Shown here one piece after another: positions 54,834-63,100 of a DNA stretch of 64,000 bases. Location: NCBI GenBank assembly GCA_002411345.1, contig DHSL01000055.1:62001-126000 (forward strand), written 5' to 3'. The stretch comes from Bacteroidales bacterium UBA5287 (GTDB lineage: Bacteria; Bacteroidota; Bacteroidia; Bacteroidales; Dysgonomonadaceae). Position 1 is the first letter of the stretch, and each line of letters opens with the position of its first letter. The translations under genes were made by a program, and so were the position numbers. The notes beneath the pieces were generated by a model, which had not been told where the DNA came from, searched no databases, and saw nothing but the letters and a program-made list of their open reading frames with translations.

Positions 54834-55647
54834 AGAAAAATTAAAACAGCTTTTTGAAAGCCTACAAAAGCAAATGCTAGCAGAATTGAGCACCAATCGA
54901 TTATTTATAGATCATCCTGGTACAAAAGGAGACTCTATTGAAAATGTTTGGATAGAATGGCTTAGAAAATACTTACCTAATAAATATTCTGTTGATAAAG
55001 CAATAGTAATAGATTCACTTGGTAATGTTAGTCACCAAATGGATTTAGTTATTTATGACGAACAATTTACTCCTTTTGTATTCAATCAAAATGGTATAAA
55101 ATATGTTCCTGCTGAAGGTATTTATGCTGTTTTTGAAGTAAAACCTGAAATTAATAAAGGCTATATTGAGTATGCAGGAGAGAAAATAGCTAGTGTTAGA
55201 ACGTTGCATAGAACTGCTACTACATTTATCAATGGTGGACAAAAATGCTCCCCGAGAGGATTTACAAAAATTTTAGGAGGAATATTAACTATATCTAATA
55301 GTTTTACACCAGAAAACAACGTAACACTAGAAAAACATCTTAAAAATCTGAAGGGGATGAAAAGTATGGAGATGGGTTGTATTGTAGATTATGGTTGTTT
55401 TATTATAGATTATGTAAATCCTAATTTTGTTGGAGATGTAAACGATTTTGGTCATATGGATGAATTTCGCAGATATTACTCTAAACGAGAAATTCAGAAA
55501 ATAATATTTAGTAGCTCTCAATATGCTCTTGTTTCTTTTTTCTTACAGTTGACTCGTTATTTGCAACAAGCAATAGGAACTATTCCTGCTATAGATCTTA
55601 ATGCTTATGCTCATTCAATTGATTTTAAATTAGATGAATATATTTAA
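54799..55647 (+). CDS. DUF6602 protein, predicted PD-(D/E)XK-type nuclease effector
   Basis: A 282-residue protein overlapping the end of cap3 by 35 bases (or 17 if the ATG at 54817 is used). The N-terminal 30 residues are helical. Residues ~42-125 read KGDSIENVWIEWLRKYLP, SHQMDLVIYDEQFTP and AEGIYAVFEVKPEINKG: a helix Glu, then Asp82, then Glu113-x-Lys115. This is the PD-(D/E)XK nuclease pattern and matches the DUF6602 family. The rest, including LGGILTISNSF and ISSSQYALVSFFLQLTRYLQ, has no recognised domain and no SAVED or similar nucleotide sensor. In a CBASS operon the remaining gene is normally the effector, so I propose a cyclic-nucleotide-gated nuclease; this is inference. Confidence 0.75.
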   Translation: MENYTNMNNENKEKLKQLFESLQKQMLAELSTNRLFIDHPGTKGDSIENVWIEWLRKYLPNKYSVDKAIVIDSLGNVSHQMDLVIYDEQFTPFVFNQNGIKYVPAEGIYAVFEVKPEINKGYIEYAGEKIASVRTLHRTATTFINGGQKCSPRGFTKILGGILTISNSFTPENNVTLEKHLKNLKGMKSMEMGCIVDYGCFIIDYVNPNFVGDVNDFGHMDEFRRYYSKREIQKIIFSSSQYALVSFFLQLTRYLQQAIGTIPAIDLNAYAHSIDFKLDEYI

Positions 55648-55782
55648 AAAATAAAAAGGACATTCACCGTCACTTACCGCTTCTACACCTCATTTCTCCA
55701 ATTCAACGAATATTCTCTATTTATTTGCAAGAAATTCATTGCAATGAAAATAGTTTAAGTAAAATTTAAAAGAATATTTGAT

Positions 55783-56069
55783 ATGGAAATTATAGCAATC
55801 GAAAGACAAACTTTCGAGCAAATCAAAAATCGACTTATGCTTTTTGCCAAGCAGATCAAAAAGCTATGTGCAAACGAACTGCCAAAGATAAATGGCTCGA
55901 CAATCAAGATGTGTGTGAATTACTGAATATATCGAAGCGTAGCTTGCAATATTATCTTAATTGTGGTAAACTCTCATTCTCTCAAATCAACAACAAATGT
56001 TATTACAAAGTAGCTGATGTTGAGAAACTATTGAAAGATTCATCAATCCAAAAACCGAATAAGCCATGA
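55783..56069 (+). pseudogene. Frameshifted HTH (excisionase-like) gene
   Basis: A frame from ATG 55783 encodes MEIIAIERQTFEQIKNRLML and FAKQIKKLC, the usual N-terminus of ~95-residue HTH proteins of Bacteroides mobile elements. Near 55866-55890 the similarity shifts to the frame that continues KDKWLDNQDVCELLNISKRS, LQYYLNCGKLSFSQINNKCY, YKVADVEKLL and ends at 56067-56069. A single frameshift thus splits the gene. A shorter protein could still start at ATG 55866 and keep the winged HTH (67 residues). The stop overlaps the next small frame by ATGA. Confidence 0.75.
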
Positions 56070-56137
56070 AAGAAGAAATATTATTCGATTTAGATATATT
56101 GATTGGTAAGCATTCGGTCTACTCAGTCCTAAATTAA
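56066..56137 (+). pseudogene. Truncated second HTH-pair gene
   Basis: A 23-residue frame, MKEEILFDLDILIGKHSVYS plus three residues, starts by ATGA overlap with the upstream HTH gene. Paired small HTH genes occur in this order in Bacteroides elements; here only the start of the second remains. Confidence 0.35.
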
Positions 56138-56172
56138 CTTTTGATTCTTTATTTATTTGCCCACAAAAAAAG

Positions 56173-56337
56173 ATGGGGACATTAAAGAATTTTGAAAAAG
56201 TTTATGATCGTTTCCAATCCAGCAGTCTCAAAATAAGGGAGTTTTGTCAGAATGAGAATTCCAACACAAATCTATTTCTTAGTCTTTTCTTCTGTCAGAG
56301 ATGCCATACTGGAACTATGTACTTTATTGGTTATTGA
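56173..56337 (+). pseudogene. IS66-like transposase-orfA fragment
   Basis: MGTLKNFEKVYDRFQSSSLK with IREFCQNEN resembles the N-terminus of small IS66-family accessory proteins of Bacteroidota (YxRFQSSGLxIRxFC). After residue ~29 the similarity stops and the frame ends at 56335-56337. Only the first ~30 codons remain. Confidence 0.5.
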
Positions 56338-56541
56338 ATTGACAATTCTCTTTGTCTCTTCTGCATCTACACACTCCTATAATATCGATACCGAAAATTA
56401 ATAAAATGCATTATATCTGTTGAATGCTCCTATATATATCTTATAATATAATGAGAATGAGTTTTATAAGGTATTAAAAAAGCGGATAGTTAGACCGCTT
56501 TATATTATCATATATTATTACAAAAATAAAAATTATTCTAC

Positions 56542-56919
56542 TTAATCCTCAATCTCCATTTTCAACAGCCAATGATAAACATTTTGATTAGAAATTGTAA
56601 CGACATATGCCTGCACAAATTCCCAACCTAACGACCCCATAAAATTCATTGCATCAACCATAGAGTTAAAAGTAACAGCTTTTCCGTTTTCATCTTTATA
56701 TCGACGATCCGGAGCCCAAAAACTTACCGGTTGACCAAAATCTATATCAACCGTTACTTTTGAACTTAGAAGTTTTTCAGTACCCATTATCTCACAATAA
56801 ACATACTTCTTGTGCTTAATTAATTGATTTTCTATGTTTTGGTTTAAAGTTTTATTTTCCTGAGCAAAACCACTTACACTCATTAGGAGCATAAATAAAA
56901 TAAATAATACTTTTCTCAT
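56542..56919 (-). CDS. Small exported hypothetical protein
   Basis: A 125-residue exported protein with signal peptide MRKVLFILFMLLMSVSGFAQ. The mature part has YCEIMGTEKLLSSKVTVDID, then FNSMVDAMNFMGSLGWEFVQ and a C-terminal NVYHWLLKMEI, a pattern I have seen in short hypothetical proteins of Bacteroidota but cannot name. It is oriented against its neighbours and appears intact. Confidence 0.7.
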   Translation of the reverse strand: MRKVLFILFMLLMSVSGFAQENKTLNQNIENQLIKHKKYVYCEIMGTEKLLSSKVTVDIDFGQPVSFWAPDRRYKDENGKAVTFNSMVDAMNFMGSLGWEFVQAYVVTISNQNVYHWLLKMEIED

Positions 56920-57066
56920 AATTAAATAATTTATAGTGAATAGTTTGTAAAATATGATTGCAATTTACAAAAAAAAGTTTATATTATTACTCTTTTATCC
57001 ATTAATAGACCAAGAAATTGTCCCAGGCTTGTATGCTCTTTAACTCTTACAATCAACTTTCCAGCA

Positions 57067-57240
57067 TTAGTGAACTAAAAGCAACTTATGCTTTTTAATA
57101 ACTTCCGAAAACTCTGCTTATTTAGCATTCCAGTCATAATAGGTACTTTCTGCGATACCTACTTTAAGACAAATTTCAGAAACAGTATTGCTATCTTCTT
57201 TTATAAGTGAACAAATACCTTGAACTATTTTTTATACCTT
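57067..57240 (-). pseudogene. Phage-type HTH (terminase-small-subunit-like) remnant
   Basis: Read on the minus strand: IVQGICSLIKEDSNTVSEIC, LKVGIAESTYYDWNAK, a stop, then AEFSEVIKKHK. This resembles the HTH of phBC6A51/terminase-small-subunit-like proteins, in which the Trp is followed by (x)3-7 and AEF. An in-frame stop and the lack of both ends show a dead fragment. Confidence 0.5.
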
Positions 57241-57251
57241 GTTATCCCCTT

Positions 57252-57284
57252 TTTGGTTAAAATATAATTCTTTTATTACTTTTG
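57252..57284 (+). promoter_or_regulatory. Promoter for AbiC-like gene
   Basis: TTTG at 57252-57255, 21 bases, then TACTTTTG at 57277-57284, 29 bases before the ATG at 57313. Confidence 0.55.
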
Positions 57285-57312
57285 TAGATTCATCTTGTTA
57301 TTTCTATATAGT

Positions 57313-58209
57313 ATGAAAAAAACAAATAATACTCTACTTGCAATTATAACTATCTTACTATGTCTGGGCCTTTGGTCTGGTGGAATGTTTTTAACTCATT
57401 GGTACGCAATAAAGTATTTTACTGTTCTTGAAGGTGATAGTCGAGCTTTATTAGGTGATAGTTTTGGCGCAGTTAATGCTTTAATTTCTGCATTTGCATT
57501 TGCCGGCGTTATTTTTTCAATGTATTTACAAAGAAACGACTTAGAGTTACAAAGAGAATCTTTAGATATTCAGAAAGAGGAATTAAAGCGAAACACAAAC
57601 GAACTTGCTTTACAACGTCAAGAGTTTGAAACACAAAATAAAACTATTAAATTACAGCGTTTTGAGAACACCTTTTTTAATATGTTGACTCTTCAACAAG
57701 AGATTATCTCAGAACTTAATTATACTGATGCAGATGGCAATAATTCTGTTGGAAGAAGTGTTTTTGAAGCTATTTACTCATATAGACTGAGAAATCCATT
57801 TGGATTAGTTCCGGAATACTTAAATGGATTAATTGATTATATTTTAAGATACTCATATTTTGAATTAATGAACCTTAGTTATTTTCAATCATTAAACCAT
57901 TATTTCACACATTTGTACCATATCATTAGTTATATAGATTCTTCTCACCTTCTCGATTCTGAAGAAGAAAGATATAATTATGTTCGAATCTTAAGGGCAA
58001 CTTTATCAAAATATGAATTATATCTTCTGTATTTTAATTGTTTAAATTTTCCTGATTTCAAGAAACTTGTGGAGAAATATTCATTATTAAAATATGTACC
58101 AGATTACTTTCTTCTAGACGACTACAAGATAGATCAAATTAAGAAACTTCATGAAGAGTTCAAAAATTCAGCTTTTTATCCTGAAGAAAATGGATTCAAT
58201 AAGGCCTGA
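57313..58209 (+). CDS. Putative phage abortive-infection protein (AbiC-like)
   Basis: A 298-residue protein starting MKKTNNTLLAIITILLCLGL. Two membrane helices (residues ~8-28 and ~55-72) are followed by a ~35-residue coiled coil (LQRNDLELQRESLDIQKEEL, KRNTNELALQRQEFETQ) and a helical domain beginning RFENTFFNMLTLQQEIISEL. This matches the putAbiC family of putative abortive-infection proteins. Such proteins are membrane-anchored and thought to kill or arrest infected cells; the mechanism is unknown. It has its own promoter and lies 1.7 kb after the CBASS-like operon. Confidence 0.85.
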   Translation: MKKTNNTLLAIITILLCLGLWSGGMFLTHWYAIKYFTVLEGDSRALLGDSFGAVNALISAFAFAGVIFSMYLQRNDLELQRESLDIQKEELKRNTNELALQRQEFETQNKTIKLQRFENTFFNMLTLQQEIISELNYTDADGNNSVGRSVFEAIYSYRLRNPFGLVPEYLNGLIDYILRYSYFELMNLSYFQSLNHYFTHLYHIISYIDSSHLLDSEEERYNYVRILRATLSKYELYLLYFNCLNFPDFKKLVEKYSLLKYVPDYFLLDDYKIDQIKKLHEEFKNSAFYPEENGFNKA

Positions 58210-58462
58210 TACGCGTTTTGTGCAAATAGAAAAATCTTTAAAGCCACAGTTATCTTCTTTGATAAAGACTACTTTCATAAAAATTTGGCAAATATTCATT
58301 TTTTGGTTAAGTTGGAATTCTTTTAACAGAAAGACCTGCATATTATTGATTTGGACGAATAGCAACACCTTAAATATCAGAATTACTTTAAACTGATTGA
58401 GCAAAAAGCTAAAGATACTCTCTATATACACCCGATATTATCCGAAGTTTCATCAAAATTCT
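58210..58462. other. Stretch without a recognised gene
   Basis: About 250 AT-rich bases between the AbiC-like gene and the AraC pseudogene. Short frames exist in both directions, but none resembles a known family. Confidence 0.35.
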
Positions 58463-58767
58463 GTTGATGAATTAGACTACATTGCCATAAGCCGAAGTAG
58501 GGCTCAATGTTCAGTCATGAACCGTAATGAACGTTTTTTGTAGGAGTTTAAGACATTTATTATACAACATTTTTTGACCGAACGTCAACTTGCTTTTTAT
58601 GCGAAAAGTTGCACGTTACACCCAAGTATTTATCGGCAGCGGTAAAAGAAGTCAGTACCAAAGATGTTTTTGGCATTATTTTCCAGTAAGTCATCCAAAA
58701 GTACCTTTTACAGCAATAAAAGTCGTCGTACTTTTGTTTCAAATTTAATTCATTAAAAAATAATTGA
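58463..58767 (+). pseudogene. AraC-family regulator fragment, multiply disrupted
   Basis: Successive frames read FKTFIIQHFLTERQLAFYAK, then one register later KLHVTPKYLSAAVKEVSTKD and VFGIIFQ followed by a stop, then VIQKYLLQQ, a stop, and SSYFCFKFNSLKNN. In order these are the pieces of an AraC-type double HTH (FYAxKLxxTPKYLSxxVK, VIxxAKxLL, SYFxxxFK). A frameshift near 58609, in-frame stops and an internal deletion show a pseudogene. The region to 59003 holds nothing else I recognise. Confidence 0.75.
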
Positions 58768-59003
58768 AGCAAAAGTATTGGAAATTATTAAGTTTACAGA
58801 TTCTATATGCACTTTGTGGTGGGGTAGCAAACCAATTTTGTGCACGTTTGAAAAACATTATAGAAATCAAATGAAATTAATCTACATTTTGGGTTGACCA
58901 ATGAAGGACATTACTGATTTCTATGAGTGTTATAACAAAAATGGACATAAATTAGAACAATAGAATATAAATATTGACTGGTTACCCTCTTATCTTTAAA
59001 TGT
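58768..59003. other. Stretch without a recognised gene
   Basis: A 20-codon frame (MKDITDFYECYNKNGHKLEQ) near 58901-58963 is probably gene debris. Otherwise there is nothing I can name before the adaptor's stop codon. Confidence 0.3.
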
Positions 59004-60152
59004 TTATTCAGAAGGGAGGTTGTAGACTCCTTTCACTAAAATTTCCCGTTCCGGTATGGTTGATAATATTTCTGTGTATTTGTCAGAAGTCATTCCTGTT
59101 TTAACAGTCGTCGGACGGAAATAGAGACCATTATCGTCTTGTTTTTCGAGGATATAAATTCTCTGTGAATTACCAATAATGATAAAAGCTTCTTCGGGAA
59201 GTCCTTTTGTTTGACGTTCGGATATAATGATTTCTGCCTCGACGTACATATTATTCACAAAATGTGTTAGATCGGGTTGATCTATGACGGCTACACATGG
59301 AATTGATCTAAGTTCGGGATCAATTGCCCTTCCGATTTTAGAGATGTGCGCTTTGTATTTTACTTCCGGATTATTATGATTGTAAAATTTAACCACCTGA
59401 GCTTTTTCTCCATCTGTTAATTTTGTAATATCTTTTTCAAATACATTCAACTGAAGAAAAGCACGGTTGTTGTTTACCACCGACATCAAATTTTTGTCGG
59501 GTGTAACATATTCACCAAGCATGCAATTACGTTGTGTTATATAACCATTGATAGGAGAGACAATATTGATGGATGATTGAAACTTGCCATTTAACACATT
59601 ATCCGGATTAATATGCAATAGATTTAATTGTTGTTTGACCCCTTGGTATTGGGCTTGCAGACTCTTATAGTTGCTCTCTGCCGCAATAAAATCCTTTTTG
59701 GCTATTATGCTGTCGGAATATAGAGAAGCAGCCCTCTCGAAAGCTGATTTGGCTTCAGAATAACGTGCAGCGATATTTACAAATTCTTGCTGGAGAGAAA
59801 CTATCTCGTTACTCTCGACAGTGAGAAGTGTTGCACCTTGTTGAACATAATCGCCCAATTCGTTTATGATGCTTTTGACCGTGCCGGCAATTCGACTTGT
59901 GATTTGCGCCTCACCTTTAGTAGAAGAAACAATATTACCATTTACCTGCAATGTCTCTCTAAAAGGAATTGTTTGCAGTGTCCCAAGTTCCATACCCATT
60001 GCATTAAACTGTTCATTGGTTATAAATACAAGAGCAGAATCGGCGTATGCTGAAGCATCAACTTGTGGGTTATTTGTTTTGTTTCCACACGAAGCAAGAA
60101 AAATTGTTATTGTGCAGAGAATGAATAATGAAAAATACTTTATTGTTTTCAT
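59004..60152 (-). CDS. CusB-like RND efflux periplasmic adaptor lipoprotein
   Basis: A 382-residue membrane-fusion protein with lipobox FLASC (Cys22), which anchors it to the periplasmic side. It has the order expected of CusB/HlyD adaptors: barrel-sandwich half GEAQITSRIAGTVKSIINEL then GDYVQQGATLLTVES, an alpha-hairpin (about 125-180), the second half INIVSPINGYITQRNCML with GEYVTPDKNLMSVV, a beta-barrel (NVFEKDITKLTDGEKAQVVK) and a membrane-proximal domain. It joins the RND pump to the outer-membrane channel for heavy-metal efflux. It lies directly downstream of the CusA-TolC gene. Its 3' end is duplicated at 50870-51068. Confidence 0.92.
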   Translation of the reverse strand: MKTIKYFSLFILCTITIFLASCGNKTNNPQVDASAYADSALVFITNEQFNAMGMELGTLQTIPFRETLQVNGNIVSSTKGEAQITSRIAGTVKSIINELGDYVQQGATLLTVESNEIVSLQQEFVNIAARYSEAKSAFERAASLYSDSIIAKKDFIAAESNYKSLQAQYQGVKQQLNLLHINPDNVLNGKFQSSINIVSPINGYITQRNCMLGEYVTPDKNLMSVVNNNRAFLQLNVFEKDITKLTDGEKAQVVKFYNHNNPEVKYKAHISKIGRAIDPELRSIPCVAVIDQPDLTHFVNNMYVEAEIIISERQTKGLPEEAFIIIGNSQRIYILEKQDDNGLYFRPTTVKTGMTSDKYTEILSTIPEREILVKGVYNLPSE

Positions 60153-60163
60153 ATTTATTATAT

Positions 60164-63100
60164 CTATTCAATAGTCAAGTAATTTAGTTCGAGGACAATA
60201 TTATTATACTCAGCCAGGTTGTCGAGATAATTGATTTTTATGCTCGTTGCATTTTCTAAATTTTGGATATATTTAAAAAAATCTATCTCCCCAACATTAT
60301 AACTTGCTTCAGCAAAACGTATGATCTCGTCACTTATCTTTTTTCCTGAGTCGGTATAAAAGCTGATATTTTTATAATATTTTTCGAGTTGTTGTCGTAA
60401 TTCATTCTGTCTGGTAGAATAGGAGAGTAGATATGCTTGTTTCATACTCTCGGCCATTTGAATTCCATATTTCCGTGCCCTTATCTTGCTCTTTTGTTCA
60501 CCAAAGAACAGAGGAATTGAGACCCCAACCTGCCAGCCCCAATAGTTTTTTGCATTTTCAAAACGATTTGTTCCATTGAAAACCTCAAAATTTATATCCG
60601 GTAATATATTATTCCGTTCAACATTCAGCATAGAAGATTCATATTTAATCCTTTGGTCAGCTATTTGCAATTCCGGATTAGCTATTACAGTATCTGTGAG
60701 CAGCAAAGGAAAAAGTTCCCGGTAAGGAACAAAAACCGAATCCCTGGTCTGAAGTAAGAGATATAACTTGTTATATGCCACATTGAGATCAGATATAGTC
60801 TGTTCTAATTGAATGATTGCCTGTTGTTGTTTTGCCGTAGCATTCAGTTTTTCGAGATACGTTGTTTCTCCCGCGTTGAACTGTTTATCAGCCATTTCCG
60901 AACTTCGAGAATAAATATCAGAAATAAATTGATAATGTTTCTGTTTATTCAAAAGATATAGAATATTATAATAAGCTTTGTTGATTTCTTTTACAAGTAG
61001 AAATCGCGCTTTATTATATTCAGCCTGCGATATGGAAACGCCAATTTTATTAGCGTTTAGTCGCGCAGCATAAACCGTTGGGAAGTTAAATTCTTGTGAA
61101 GCCCCAACGACATATAGAGGATGTTCATTTTCAGCTCTATTATTTTCATCAGTACCATAATAAACCCCCGTTTTTCCGATAGTGAAAGCCGAAGGAACCA
61201 AAGCCCTGTTTTGTTCTATCTGTAATTGATATGTTTTTAATCCAATATTGTTTTGCAGACCAATTGAGACAGCATCATCCACAGAAATTGGTTTTCCGTT
61301 TTGCGCCTGAATAGTTGTCGACAATAAAAGCAATATCGGTAAAAGAATAACTTTTGTTTTCCTTTTAAACATCATTTTTCGATTATCATCCATAAAATAG
61401 CCATATAAAAGAGGTAAAACAATCATAGTTAGGAATGTAGCCGTTATTAAACCACCAATTACCACAGTAGCCAGCGGTCGTTGTACTTCAGCCCCCGCAG
61501 AAGTCGATACAGCCATAGGTAAGAACCCAAGAGCAGCCGCTGAAGCAGTCAGAATAACCGGTCTTAGCCGGTCCATCGAACCATTCACTATCAGGTCATG
61601 TATTTTCATGTTCCTATTATTTTCTTTCAGTTCTTTATAATGTTCTATGAGCACTATGCCGTTGAGAACAGCCACGCCAAACAGCGCGATAAAGCCAACA
61701 CCAGCAGAGATACTAAATGGCATACCTCTTATCCACAGCGCCACTATTCCGCCCACTATTGCAAGCGGTATCGCAGAGAATATGATTAAAGTCTCTTTGA
61801 TTGAATTAAAAGCAAAAACCAGCAAAAGGAAAATGAGCGCCAGAGAAATAGGAATTACCACCGCCAGTCGGTTAGACGCATTCTGCAGATTCTCATATTG
61901 ACCACCATATTCCAGATAATAACCCGGTTGTAAATTAAGGTTATTATTCAAAGTACTTTGAATATCCTTAACCACCGACTGTAAGTCCCTGTATCTCACG
62001 TTAACACTTACCACTATTCGTCGCCTTGTGTTATCACGCGAAATTTTTGCAGGTCCCGCCGAGTATTCAATGTCAGCCAGTTCGCTCAATCTAACCTGTT
62101 TTCCATCAGGCAAGTTAACATACATCTGTCGAATATTTTCAATATCCTGCCGATAGTTTTCATGAAACCTCACCACCAGGTCGAACCCTTTTTCAGCCTC
62201 ATAAATCTTTCCAGCAGTTTCTCCTCCGAAAGCCATTGTCAGGTATCTGTTCAAGTCAGAGATAGCAGCACCATAATACGCTATTTTTTGGCGATTATAC
62301 GTAACCCTCATTTGCGGCAGTCCCACTGTTTTTTCAACAATCACATCCGCCGCACCAGGTATATTACTTATCAGCGAACTTATTTCCTCCGCTTTTAGAG
62401 CAAGATAATCTAAATCCTCGCCAAACACCTTTACCGCGATATCAGAGCGAACACCCGTTACCAGTTCATTGAAACGCATCTCGATTGGCTGTGTAAATTC
62501 CAGTTCCATACCCGGGAATACCGACAGCACCTCTTTGAATTTATCCGCAAGTTCATCCTTACTTTTTGCATGCACCCATTTTTTTGGAGGATGCAATCTT
62601 ATGATCATGTCGATTTCCTCCATTGACATTGGATCCGTAGGCACTTCCGCCGCCCCAATCCGGCTCACAATCTGATCCACCTCATCTTTAAAGTTAGTAA
62701 GCAGAACCTGTTCCATTTTAGTAGTCGTTTCGATTGTTTTAGCCAGTGACGTACCCGTTTTCAGCACCGGTTGAATTACAAAATCCCCTTCGTTGAGCGT
62801 AGGAGTGAATTCCGCTCCCAGTCGCGGTGCTATGATCACCCCCAAGAGCAGTAGCACCAAAGAAGCCCCAGCGATAATTATTTTATGATTCCACGACCAT
62901 TCGATAGCCGGTTTATAAGTTTTTATTGCAAGCCTCATCAATTTAGAAGAATGCGATTTTTTATTCTTTTTAGGTGTTAAAAAAATTGACGAAGCCACCG
63001 GTAGCCATGTCATTCCAAATATTGAAGCCCCGATAACCGCAAAACAGAAAGTCGCCGCCATTGGTCGGAACATTTTCCCTTCGACCCCAATAAGCGTAAG

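Larger units (their letters stand above)
56920..57312. other. Intergenic region with phage-HTH remnant
   Basis: Besides the minus-strand HTH remnant at 57067-57240 and the AbiC promoter at 57252-57284, nothing is recognisable here. Confidence 0.4.

Noticed and set aside
51717..55647. Bil-type (ISG15-like) anti-phage operon
   Set aside because: There is no ubiquitin-like BilA gene and E1 and E2 are on one chain; a CD-NTase precedes them, which is the CBASS type II order.
48012..59003. Complete prophage or intact conjugative element
   Set aside because: No capsid, tail, terminase-large, mob or tra genes are present; only scattered remnants and a truncated integrase remain.
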